Shown here one piece after another: positions 1 to 8,751 of a stretch of 61,861 nucleotides of DNA; positions within the stretch are counted from its first letter, which is position 1; every line of letters starts with the position of its first letter. This stretch comes from B16-G9 sp964455635 (GTDB lineage Bacteria > Bacteroidota > Bacteroidia > Bacteroidales > F082), in assembly GCA_964455635.1 (NCBI GenBank), contig CAYVWX010000001.1:1-61861 (forward strand), given 5' to 3'. The notes beneath the pieces were generated by a model. The model searched no databases. It saw only the letters and a list, made by a program, of their open reading frames with translations, and was not told the DNA's origin. The translations under genes and the position numbers were made by a program.

Positions 1-32
1 GCCAAAGATGGCCAATACCCCTTTAGTGCCAT
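1..32 (-). CDS. possible start of a VanZ-like membrane protein gene (partial)
   Basis: An ATG three bases after the gcvH stop opens a frame reading MALKGYWPSL up to the window edge. Only ten residues are visible, so no domain can be shown. A VanZ-family gene often follows gcvH in Bacteroidota, and the short K-x-YWPS start resembles such proteins; this is inference from gene order and a weak resemblance. The tight spacing suggests co-transcription with gcvH. Confidence 0.35.
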   Translation of the reverse strand, partial: MALKGYWPSL

Positions 33-35
33 AAA

Positions 36-413
36 TTACCCGATTAAATTGCCATAGGCTTCTGCATCAAGCAGGCTATCTGCTTCGGCAGCGTTGGAAA
101 TTTTTATTTTAATAATCCATCCGTCGCCATACGGGTCTTTGTTAATAAGCTCCGGTTCGTCTTCCAGTTTTTCGTTAAGTTCAAGGATGGTTCCACTTAC
201 GGGAAGCAAGAGGTCGGAAACGGTTTTTACAGCTTCGATGGTACCGAAAACTTCGTCCTTATCCATCTCGTCACCAATGGTATCAACTTCTACAAAAACA
301 ATATCACCCAGTTCGTTTTGGGCAAAATCGGTAATGCCGATGTAGGCTTCGTCGCCTTCAACTCTAAGCCATTCGTGATCGTTAGAGTATTTTAAATCTT
401 TTGGAACATTCAT
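36..413 (-). CDS. gcvH: glycine cleavage system H protein
   Basis: This 125-residue protein is the lipoyl carrier of the glycine cleavage complex. It shuttles the aminomethyl group from the P protein to the T protein and is reoxidised by the L protein. The family signature is visible as GTIEAVKTVSDLLLPVSG, with the lipoylated lysine at K63. The N-terminus (DLKYSNDHEWLRVEGDEAYIGITDFAQ) and the length match the family exactly. It is the last complete gene of the ruvA-sprA-gcvH run, a gene order common in Bacteroidota. A 193-base gap to sprA contains a candidate -7 box and a hairpin, so gcvH may have its own promoter. The P, T and L protein genes are not in the window. Confidence 0.97.
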   Translation of the reverse strand: MNVPKDLKYSNDHEWLRVEGDEAYIGITDFAQNELGDIVFVEVDTIGDEMDKDEVFGTIEAVKTVSDLLLPVSGTILELNEKLEDEPELINKDPYGDGWIIKIKISNAAEADSLLDAEAYGNLIG

Positions 414-463
414 TTTTTTAATTTTAAATTTGGAAGGCCAAAATTAATGAAAAAAATTGGTAG

Positions 464-471
464 CAAACCTA
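464..471 (-). promoter_or_regulatory. candidate -7 box for gcvH
   Basis: The minus strand reads TAGGTTTG, a full match to the Bacteroidota -7 consensus TAnnTTTG. It would give a leader of about 45 bases. No TTTG lies at the usual 19-21-base distance upstream, so the -33 element is weak or absent. Confidence 0.35.
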
Positions 472-545
472 TAAAACAACGTAATAAAAATATAAAAATG
501 TGTTGAGGTGTCAAAAACCATTTGTTATTAATATTTGTCCCGTTT

Positions 546-567
546 AAAACCATCGTTTTATGGTTTT
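546..567 (-). terminator. hairpin after sprA, possible terminator
   Basis: A perfect 8-bp inverted repeat, AAAACCAT and ATGGTTTT, encloses a 6-base loop about 40 bases after the sprA stop. Its A/T flanks could give a short U run. It is AT-rich and modest, so the terminator role is uncertain. Confidence 0.35.
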
Positions 568-606
568 CAGGCCTGAGTTGGACAGCAATAAGGTATAACG
601 GTTAAT

Positions 607-3600
607 TTATTGTGCAAGGTTAAACCGCAACGAAAACCCGCCGCTGGTTGATGCGGTTGCATATTGCGATGATATGTAAGGTGTGTTGTTGTTCCAGTTG
701 TAGTAAAAACGAAGCTGTAAACTTTTGCTCAACATGTAATCGGCGGTAAAGTTAAAGGTAAACTGTTTAGCACCTGCCGAAATTTGATTGTTGTTGTCGT
801 CGATGCGGCGAAGGAAAGTGATGTTGTCGCGAATGCCAAAATCGGCTTTAATGTTCAGGTCGCTGTTAAAGTTACTTTTTTTACCTCCTGTAATGATGGA
901 GAATTTAATATTCTTAAATCGATATCCTGCGCCAACCGAAATTTCGTTGCTGTTCACCTCCGTCATTTGGTTATTTACAAAACTCATGGTAATCGATCGG
1001 CTTTTTTTATAGTTGATTCTTGCGTTAAAGCTGTTTTGCATGGTTACATCAATGCCTATTAAAGGTGAAAAGGTTTCCATCATGGCTACAATGCCTGCGT
1101 CGTATTTATTAACATAATTCATGCTTCCTTCAAACATTTGAGTCGGGTCGTTGGGATTGTAAAGCAGGTTTTGCTGCCACGAAGCGATGGTCATCATTGA
1201 TCGGTAGCCGTGTTTGATGTTAAAGCTGCGGAATGCTTTGCCGATAAATCCTATGTTGGTCAGTCCGCTAAAGGTGATGTTCCAGTTTGGAAACGGAATG
1301 GAGGGGAAAATACTTGAAACATCCATTTTGTTGGCATCGCGGCCTCCGTAGGCAGCCAAAAACGAGTAATAAAGTACCTCTTGCTGGTTTGAGCCATATC
1401 CTTGCGGGAAATTGGCACCGGCAACCGTATCGTAAAAATATTCGTGGTTCCAGTTGGGATTTTCACGGGCAAGTTTCTCGGCAATGAGCAACCTGTTGTT
1501 TCTGAACTGATTAAAAGTTGGTGAGTTGGTTGAATCGCCTTTTGAAACAAACGCGGTTTTAATAAGGTTGTAAGAGATGCTGAAGTTACCTTTTTCAATG
1601 GGTGAAAAGTCGTTAAACCTGCCCAAATCGTTGCTGTAGCGATAATATGACCGCCTACTGCCGGTTAAAACCCTGTCACCGCTTAAGTCGATGCGTATAA
1701 CCGACCATAAATCGAGGTTGGCTTTATAATTTAACTGTTCGGAGTGCTTTGTTATGTATGGATTGTTAAGTGCGGTGTCAGTGGTAATCCATCCCATGCG
1801 GGCGGCATCGCCCCGTATATCGCGTTGGTCGCCAAACACAAATCCCCACCCCGGCGCATTTTCAGCCATATTCATACCAAGGAAAGTGGGTTCGGGTATA
1901 TAACCCGGAAGCAGCGTTCCGTCGGCAGTGCGGTAGTTTAAGCTTACCTTTTTAACAACCATTATTGTTTTAAGAATTCCATCCAGTGCAATTTTACCGT
2001 AGTTTACTTTGGGTTTTGCATTGGTTGAGTCGGCCGGGTTTTTGGCGGCTTTTTTTCCTCCCCGTGTGGTTGAGCTGTTTCCCCTGCGTTGCGACGACCT
2101 TCGGTTTCTCGAACGGTTTAGTTTTTTAAAATAGGGCACCTTATTATATAGCCTTTTAAAATCGGCACTTGAATTTAGTTGTATGTCGTTGGAATTTTCA
2201 AGTGTATTACCAAAACGCTGTTGTATTGAAACCGGTGACGCCGTCCAGGTATATAATGCCTGATAACTTGCCGTTAGCTTAACCCAATCGACCAACGGAA
2301 TTTTTTTCAGCGGTACATTGTAGGTAGCTTTAAAGGTTTGTGTGTAGTTTTGTTTGGTTCCGAATTGGCTTATCTGATCCCAGACTGCCCGTTTGTATTC
2401 TTCCCACTGTTGTGTTTGCTTGTCGGGATAAATGGTGGGTTCTTTTATGTATGCACGCGAACCCGTTGAAAGCTCAAAGGTCAGCGATTTTGCGAGGTCG
2501 TACCTTAAATTAAAGTTGTTGTTCCAGTTCCAAACACGGTTAAAGGTGGGGTAGGTGATGATGTCGCCAAAACTTTTGTCGCGATACTGTTTTTTCATAA
2601 AGTTCCGGTTCATATCCGTTTTAAACGAAATAATTTTTGGCAGATAATAAAAGTTAAAATCTTTTATGAGCTTAAACCAGTTTGATTTACCAAGGAATCC
2701 GATTTTGTTAAAGGGTTTTACATTTTTGGGGCTGGTGCTGTAGTTGTATCCCAATCCACCCTGATATTTTTTTTGTATCTCTTCTTCGATGTCGATGTTT
2801 TGATGGTCGATTTTGGAATATGAAAAGGAGGCATTAAAATTTTCTATGTCGTAAATGTGTGCTTTCCGTCGCGAATTGGTTTTGTCTTTACGCACATTCA
2901 TAAAGTTTATATTTTGCCTTGTGGTATGGTCGATGGTAAGTGCCTTTACCGAGTCGCGGCTCGATTTGGTTGTGTAAGTATCCAAATCATCTTTAAGCAA
3001 AATATCGGGGTTTAACGGATTGTATTTGGGGGTAATAGACTGAATACCATAATCGTAGTGCATGGGGATGCGGATACCGCTTTTTTCTCCGAAAAATTTC
3101 CCGAGGTTCAGGTCGGTTGAAATTTGCATGTTGGTTTCGTAATCCAACGGTATTTCACTAATTTTTTGATCGATGGTACCAAATCCGGCGGCACGATGTG
3201 AAACTAAAAACGAAACACGTCCCAGGTCGGCCAAATCGGCCTGAACACGGCCTGTGGTAGCCCATCCGGGAGAGTCGTTAAAATCAGTTAGCCGTAACTC
3301 GTCAACCCATACAATGGCACTTTTGGGTTCGCCGTCGTCGCTGGTGGCAAATCCCAGTTTTTTGGGATTTCTAACGCCAATCATAATTCCTTTAACATCG
3401 CTTATGTTCGGGTTACCCAAAACAGTGATGGTGGCTTTGCCGTGTAATTCGCGGTAGGGTTTGGTTAACGACAGGGAGTTGTTGGGGTCACGCATGGCTA
3501 CATTTCTGTCCTGTTTTACCTTAACAAGCTCATCGAGAACTATTTCCATGTTGTTATCCTGTGGCCATATAACGCCGGGCTGATTAATGGTTGTACCCCA

Positions 3601-6600
3601 GGGAGTAACCTTAACGGGAATCTCGTATTCGTAGTAGTTGTTGGTAAAATCGGCACCTACCCGTATAAATATGGTTAAATCGTTGTCGTTTAATGTTTGA
3701 TTTTCGAGCAATTTTTCGGCATGAACAAACATTTTAATTTTTTTATATTGCCTGAAATCGAACTCGGTGGTTTTATAGGCTCCCCGGGCATCGCCATCTT
3801 GCAGGTCTTCAATGCTGAACTGCAACGATTGTTCGTTAAGTTTTACATAATCGGTAGTGGCAAAATTCGATTCTCTTTTAATTCCCGGTGGTATTACATA
3901 AGGTATGGGAACGCGCCGGCCGTTTTCTTCGATGTTAACCGTTGAGATAACATATTTTGTTTCGCTTCCGTCGTCGGTAGGAATGTATTCGCCTTGCGCC
4001 AGCAGCGAATGCTGGTATCTCCTCCAGTCGCCACGTACCAGCTCGAAAGTGGCAAAACGGCAAACAATGGGTTTTTTAAAGTTTTTCATAAATACCCGCA
4101 TAAAGCGTATGGAACGAAAGTCGGTAATGCGGCCTACCACTTTGCTGGGGTTTGTGATGGGAATACGAAACTGATACCATTTTACTTCGGGAAGAATGTC
4201 GCCATTTGCCAGCGCAACATTTTTGGCTGTTCTAATGTCGGCAATGTTGTTTTTACCCACCTCCATTTGACTTGGGTCCAGTTTTACTTTGTATTGAAAA
4301 TAGCGTTCCGATTCGCTCAGTGTGTTGTCGCGGTTAATGTCTTCCACATTGGGATAGTTTGAATTGGAAGTGGGGTAACTCTCAGGGTTAAGGTCGTCGG
4401 TGGGAGAGTTTCCCTCGACGCCGTTAAAATTTTTATATCGTTCGGTAATGCTTGAATATTCCCCTTGCTGGTCGTAGTCGGAGCCTCTGAAATAGTGATA
4501 GTCGTCTGACGACGGGTCAGCCTCGGCCAGTTGATAGGCTTTGGAGTTGCTGCCCACATTTTGGCGGAGCTTTTGCAGGTAGATGGTTTGGTAAAACGAT
4601 TTTTCGTCATCATCGCCCAATCCGTCGTAACCAACATCCTGAAACTGGCGTGAGCCGGCAACGTTGCTAAACGATTCTACCAGTGCCTGTACCGTAGGAA
4701 CCCTGCCCCAAAGGGTGGTGTCAACATTTTCCACAGCGGCAGAGGTGGGCAGGCCGTTTTCGTAGCTTTTGCGTCCGTCTTTTAAGATGTCTTCCGACAC
4801 TTCACCGAGGTTGATATACATGTCTCCTTTGTTGTCGGGGTCTTCGGTAAAGGGATCCATCATCCAAAATTCGATGTATTCGATGTTTGCCGCTTCAAAG
4901 TCGGAAGTCTCAATTTTTCTCATCATTCCGCCCCAGCGTGATTCGGGGTTGAGGAGTTTACCGTCGGGATTTACATTGTCGGCATCAAAGTTATAGGGTC
5001 CCCGTTCGTCGGGAAAATAAGCCATATTTAAGGTGGGGATGGTTGTAGGCCTTCCGTTGGGGATGTCTTTATTTGGAAAGACTTCCGTTTCAAGAATCTG
5101 GCGTGTTGAATTTTTGGAGATTTCGTTTTTATCGACATTGGTAGGCCTTAATCCTCCTGTTCTGTCGTAAAACAGCGGATCAATAATATACCAGGCAAAT
5201 TTGGCTCTGTTTTTTCCGTAGTCGTAACCCTGTACATTTCCTTCGGGAAAAAGGTTGGGCTGGCCCTGCGGGGTACTGGCCAAAAACCAGGAGCCGGTAT
5301 GTTTAAGGTCGATGGTGGATTTGGCACCCTCAAAATCGTCGATGTATGAGGTTCCCGACGGGCCGATTGCCCTGGAATGGCCGGGAAGAAACTGTGCAAA
5401 CTCGGCATTGACATTAATTTTCGACATCACGTTGGTGGAAATGCCGGGCAGTTTGTCAATTATGTTGGTTAGCCAGCGCGAATCTTTGTGATAACTTAAA
5501 TCAACTCCCCAAATGGTGTTCGAAATGGGGTCGTCGCCATAATTAACCTTTTGTGTTAACGGCCTTTCGTGCAGGTTTAACAGGGTACCTCCAATGTGCA
5601 GGTCTTTGTTTACTTCGTGGTCAACATGGATGCCCATCATCCGCTTTTGCTGAACATTGAACATGGAGTTGCTTTCCAGCGACACGTTGATGGGGGTTCC
5701 CGAGCTTAAGATGCCATCGTTTAAAATACGTACTCTTCCCAAGGTATAGTCAACGGTATAGTCAACATTTTCTACCAAAGGTACTCCGCCTGCAGTAACG
5801 GTAACCGAGCCTTGCGGCACATTGAGTGCGTTTAAACTTATTTCGGAACCTGATTTCGATTTGTAAAATCCTTCCAGAATGTATCTGTTTTTATCGGGAA
5901 ACTGCTCGGCGGCGGTTTTGGTCATTGAATATAGCGAGTCGAACGAATATTTATCTGCCAGGGCCGGATTTGAGGGGAAAACGGAATCGTGAATATAACT
6001 TCCAAAAGGCTGAAGCACCGGAAAATAGATGCGGCCGTTGGAGCCCTGAAAAGTTCCTCCCGTGGTTGCAGCATGGTCGATAAAGTCGAAAACCCCGTCG
6101 CCTCCGGGAATGGGATTGAGTTGGTTGTCTAAATTGTCAACACCCAAAACGTGAATCAGCGGTTTTCCTTTTACATTGTCGGGGCCTTCCATATAATAGC
6201 CTGTGGGAACACCGTTTTTGTCGCCGGAGTACAGGATGTTAAAAATAAAATCGTCGCGCTGAACCTGGTAAGCGCCTATGGAATAAACGTTTTTCATCAT
6301 CAAATCCCACATGGGCATTTTGGTGTTTAAAACGTTACTTTTTAACAGTTTTACTACCAGACTGTTTGGTGGCACTATCCCCTGATCCGAAAATTCACCT
6401 ACCTGATAAACACGGTCGTCGCCGATAATGGTATATTGATAGGCAACGGCAACAATTTGATCGTCGTTAAGGCTTGTGTTTAGCGAAATAAATCCGAGTT
6501 TGGGGTTAAATTTGTATTCGGTTGGTTTCAGTTTCCGGGCATTTTCAAGCTTGATAAAGTCTTCTCCGGGAGTTATATACCCCGATTGTCCTATGTTAAA

Positions 6601-7866
6601 GGGGTCGCCGGTTAAATATTGCGTTATGTTGTTGATGTTGCGAATTTGGTTGGTATCCAGCTTATAAAGCAGGTCGTTCGACAGGTTTGAAGGGTAGGTT
6701 TGTCCCGGAACAGGTTGTACCAGTGGGTTGAAGATTTTTGAAGGGTTGTTTTCTCCCAAATCGGTAAAAGCAACAATGTTTCTGTTTTCCTGGGTTGCTG
6801 CCCCTATGTTGGTTACCCACACTTCTACTTTGCTAATAACAATATCGGAAGTAACTATGGGTAAGGTGCTTAAGGCACGTTCGTAGTTGTCGCGAAAATA
6901 CTGACTTAAAAAGAAGTGACGGTTGTCTTCGTAATCGAGTGCCGACAGTTCAAAATGATTGGCTTGTGCACCGCCCTGAATACGGATGTTCTTCGATTCG
7001 CTCTGTTGTTGCGAAAACACTCCGGTGATGGTTGTTTTTCCAAACTGCAGTTTTGTTTTTACCCCGAAAAGGCTTTGGCTGCCTCTGATAAGCGTTGAAC
7101 GCAGGGGCAGGCTTACATTTCCGGCTTCAATTAACTGGATAATCTCATCTTCCTTGCCTTCGTATTTTAGCTTAAGGGTATTTTCAAAATTAAAGGATGA
7201 CTCGGTATTGTAGTTGGCTTTAAATTCGATTTTATCGCCAATTTTGGCAATTACATTCATTTGAATGGACTCTTTAAAGTCGAAATTGGTGGTGCGTCGT
7301 TGTCTTACGTCAAGTGCCGGATCGTCGCGCTTGTTTGATAAAATTCCAAAACTGATTTGAGCCGATCCCTGCGGGCGAATGTCGATGGTGTTGCTGCCGA
7401 AGATGGATTCAAAGGCTTTGCCGCCCACATAAATTTTCGGAATGAGCCGTTCTCCTTCGGTGGTGCCTGCTACCTGAGCACGCTCTTTCCAGTAGCTTTT
7501 TACATCTTTGTTGAGCTGGTATTTTTGAAACTCGTTAAAATCCATGCTGGTGGGCGATCGGTACGTAAAGTTACCCACTTTGTTTTCAAATTCGTAGCTG
7601 TTGGTTTTCGGGTTGTAAATAATTTGTTGTTTGATATTTGTCGGGTTGCTGAGGAAAAGCGGGCTGGAGCTTTGGTCCATATACGGGTTTCCCGAAAAAT
7701 CGTTGAAAGGATAGATGAGGTGCGTAGTGTCGCTATTTTGAACGCTATCGGCAGCAGAGGTGTTTTGAATTTGGGCAAACAAAATTCCCTCCGGAGTTAG
7801 TAAGCTGCTCCAAAACGCAATGGTGAAAATAATTGTTAGTAAAAAGTATCTGTCTCCCCGCTTCAA
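607..7866 (-). CDS. sprA: SprA, T9SS outer-membrane translocon pore
   Basis: This 2419-residue protein matches the SprA/Sov family in length and character. SprA is the giant outer-membrane beta-barrel through which T9SS cargo crosses the outer membrane, and it was first found as a gliding-motility protein. Residues 1-32 form a signal peptide (hydrophobic run LLTIIFTIAFW, ending in FAQ). The rest is rich in alternating aromatic and polar beta-strand sequence, and ends with a strand-like segment terminating in FNLAQ. A basic low-complexity stretch (RSRNRRSSQRRGNSS and following) lies near residues 1915-1955, probably in a loop. It follows ruvA by 32 bases with no visible promoter, so the two are likely co-transcribed. 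Three T9SS substrates in this window (40.5, 48.2 and 51.0 kb) are its likely cargo. Whether the cell glides cannot be told from this gene alone. Confidence 0.96.
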   Translation of the reverse strand: MKRGDRYFLLTIIFTIAFWSSLLTPEGILFAQIQNTSAADSVQNSDTTHLIYPFNDFSGNPYMDQSSSPLFLSNPTNIKQQIIYNPKTNSYEFENKVGNFTYRSPTSMDFNEFQKYQLNKDVKSYWKERAQVAGTTEGERLIPKIYVGGKAFESIFGSNTIDIRPQGSAQISFGILSNKRDDPALDVRQRRTTNFDFKESIQMNVIAKIGDKIEFKANYNTESSFNFENTLKLKYEGKEDEIIQLIEAGNVSLPLRSTLIRGSQSLFGVKTKLQFGKTTITGVFSQQQSESKNIRIQGGAQANHFELSALDYEDNRHFFLSQYFRDNYERALSTLPIVTSDIVISKVEVWVTNIGAATQENRNIVAFTDLGENNPSKIFNPLVQPVPGQTYPSNLSNDLLYKLDTNQIRNINNITQYLTGDPFNIGQSGYITPGEDFIKLENARKLKPTEYKFNPKLGFISLNTSLNDDQIVAVAYQYTIIGDDRVYQVGEFSDQGIVPPNSLVVKLLKSNVLNTKMPMWDLMMKNVYSIGAYQVQRDDFIFNILYSGDKNGVPTGYYMEGPDNVKGKPLIHVLGVDNLDNQLNPIPGGDGVFDFIDHAATTGGTFQGSNGRIYFPVLQPFGSYIHDSVFPSNPALADKYSFDSLYSMTKTAAEQFPDKNRYILEGFYKSKSGSEISLNALNVPQGSVTVTAGGVPLVENVDYTVDYTLGRVRILNDGILSSGTPINVSLESNSMFNVQQKRMMGIHVDHEVNKDLHIGGTLLNLHERPLTQKVNYGDDPISNTIWGVDLSYHKDSRWLTNIIDKLPGISTNVMSKINVNAEFAQFLPGHSRAIGPSGTSYIDDFEGAKSTIDLKHTGSWFLASTPQGQPNLFPEGNVQGYDYGKNRAKFAWYIIDPLFYDRTGGLRPTNVDKNEISKNSTRQILETEVFPNKDIPNGRPTTIPTLNMAYFPDERGPYNFDADNVNPDGKLLNPESRWGGMMRKIETSDFEAANIEYIEFWMMDPFTEDPDNKGDMYINLGEVSEDILKDGRKSYENGLPTSAAVENVDTTLWGRVPTVQALVESFSNVAGSRQFQDVGYDGLGDDDEKSFYQTIYLQKLRQNVGSNSKAYQLAEADPSSDDYHYFRGSDYDQQGEYSSITERYKNFNGVEGNSPTDDLNPESYPTSNSNYPNVEDINRDNTLSESERYFQYKVKLDPSQMEVGKNNIADIRTAKNVALANGDILPEVKWYQFRIPITNPSKVVGRITDFRSIRFMRVFMKNFKKPIVCRFATFELVRGDWRRYQHSLLAQGEYIPTDDGSETKYVISTVNIEENGRRVPIPYVIPPGIKRESNFATTDYVKLNEQSLQFSIEDLQDGDARGAYKTTEFDFRQYKKIKMFVHAEKLLENQTLNDNDLTIFIRVGADFTNNYYEYEIPVKVTPWGTTINQPGVIWPQDNNMEIVLDELVKVKQDRNVAMRDPNNSLSLTKPYRELHGKATITVLGNPNISDVKGIMIGVRNPKKLGFATSDDGEPKSAIVWVDELRLTDFNDSPGWATTGRVQADLADLGRVSFLVSHRAAGFGTIDQKISEIPLDYETNMQISTDLNLGKFFGEKSGIRIPMHYDYGIQSITPKYNPLNPDILLKDDLDTYTTKSSRDSVKALTIDHTTRQNINFMNVRKDKTNSRRKAHIYDIENFNASFSYSKIDHQNIDIEEEIQKKYQGGLGYNYSTSPKNVKPFNKIGFLGKSNWFKLIKDFNFYYLPKIISFKTDMNRNFMKKQYRDKSFGDIITYPTFNRVWNWNNNFNLRYDLAKSLTFELSTGSRAYIKEPTIYPDKQTQQWEEYKRAVWDQISQFGTKQNYTQTFKATYNVPLKKIPLVDWVKLTASYQALYTWTASPVSIQQRFGNTLENSNDIQLNSSADFKRLYNKVPYFKKLNRSRNRRSSQRRGNSSTTRGGKKAAKNPADSTNAKPKVNYGKIALDGILKTIMVVKKVSLNYRTADGTLLPGYIPEPTFLGMNMAENAPGWGFVFGDQRDIRGDAARMGWITTDTALNNPYITKHSEQLNYKANLDLWSVIRIDLSGDRVLTGSRRSYYRYSNDLGRFNDFSPIEKGNFSISYNLIKTAFVSKGDSTNSPTFNQFRNNRLLIAEKLARENPNWNHEYFYDTVAGANFPQGYGSNQQEVLYYSFLAAYGGRDANKMDVSSIFPSIPFPNWNITFSGLTNIGFIGKAFRSFNIKHGYRSMMTIASWQQNLLYNPNDPTQMFEGSMNYVNKYDAGIVAMMETFSPLIGIDVTMQNSFNARINYKKSRSITMSFVNNQMTEVNSNEISVGAGYRFKNIKFSIITGGKKSNFNSDLNIKADFGIRDNITFLRRIDDNNNQISAGAKQFTFNFTADYMLSKSLQLRFYYNWNNNTPYISSQYATASTSGGFSLRFNLAQ

Positions 7867-7898
7867 AACTTTCTCTTATCGTTAATCAATTGTATCAG

Positions 7899-8480
7899 TT
7901 ATAAGATTTTAAGAGCCTCTTTAATAAGAAGCTCAACACTATCAATTTCAGTTTGTTTCATTACTTTGCCAACAGCTTTTTCAGCTACTGTTTTGTTAAA
8001 CCCGAGAATCAACAAACCTGATAACGCTTCATCCTTTAAAGTATTGTGGCCGGGAGCGATTTTTTCGAGCTTTATATCCTGTTTTATCAGCTTATCGCGC
8101 AGGTCGATAATAATTCGTTGTGCCGTTTTACCTCCAATACCTTTTACTCCCTGCAAAATCATGGTGTTGCCCTGTGTGATGGCCGTGTAGGTTTCCTCTG
8201 CCGAAAGCGACGATAAGATTAATCTGGCAGTATTGGCACCAACACCTGAAACGGTGATGAGCAGCAGAAAAAGCTGCCGTTCGTTTTCTTTGGCAAATCC
8301 ATATAAGATGTGGGCGTCTTCGCGTACTACCAAATGGGTAAAAAGTTTTACCTCTTTAAGGTCTTTTATTTGAGAATAGGTGTTTACCGTGATATTAATA
8401 AAATATCCGATTCCCTGATTTTCAACAACCACGTAAGTGGGTGTAACTTCTGCAAGTTTCCCACTGATAAAAGCATACAT
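7899..8480 (-). CDS. ruvA: Holliday junction branch-migration protein RuvA
   Basis: The 193-residue product is RuvA, which binds four-way junctions as a tetramer and loads the RuvB motor for branch migration. The N-terminal OB fold starts MYAFISGKLAEVTPTYVVVENQGIGYFI. It is followed by the double helix-hairpin-helix region (VSGVGANTARLILS and LQGVKGIGGKTAQRIIIDLRDKL) and the C-terminal domain III that contacts RuvB. Length is normal. ruvB and ruvC are not in this window. It heads the ruvA-sprA-gcvH run. A TAnnTTTG box lies about 40 bases upstream. Confidence 0.97.
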   Translation of the reverse strand: MYAFISGKLAEVTPTYVVVENQGIGYFINITVNTYSQIKDLKEVKLFTHLVVREDAHILYGFAKENERQLFLLLITVSGVGANTARLILSSLSAEETYTAITQGNTMILQGVKGIGGKTAQRIIIDLRDKLIKQDIKLEKIAPGHNTLKDEALSGLLILGFNKTVAEKAVGKVMKQTEIDSVELLIKEALKIL

Positions 8481-8521
8481 AGGCTAAAGCCGTTAAAAGA
8501 TTGTCATAAATGTTAAGAAAA

Positions 8522-8529
8522 CAAAAATA
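8522..8529 (-). promoter_or_regulatory. candidate -7 box for ruvA-sprA
   Basis: The minus strand reads TATTTTTG, matching TAnnTTTG, which would give a leader of about 38 bases. The -33 element is not recognisable. Confidence 0.35.
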
Positions 8530-8720
8530 CAATAAAAACCATACGGAGGAAAAGATTAAGATTTTGAGCCTGTTTTTTTTGGAGAATATAAGCACCAATT
8601 AATAAAATCCGGGAACGGAAAACCTGTTTGGAATCTGATTTTTCAGGTTTAACCGTTGGACATAATAGGGTCCCGGGCATGAGCGAGGTGTGAAAAAAAC
8701 AGGATATTTCAAAATTTTGT

Positions 8721-8727
8721 TATCTTG
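8721..8727 (+). promoter_or_regulatory. weak -7 box for the acyl-CoA ligase gene
   Basis: TATCTTG is one T short of the TAnnTTTG consensus and lies 24 bases before the ATG. It is the best candidate in this 271-base divergent gap, which otherwise shows no clear structure. Confidence 0.25.
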
Positions 8728-8751
8728 CCTCGTTAATTTATAAATGCAGTT

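Noticed and set aside
7357..7800. 147-residue plus-strand frame opposite the sprA start
   Set aside because: Antisense shadow of sprA; no signal or family pattern.
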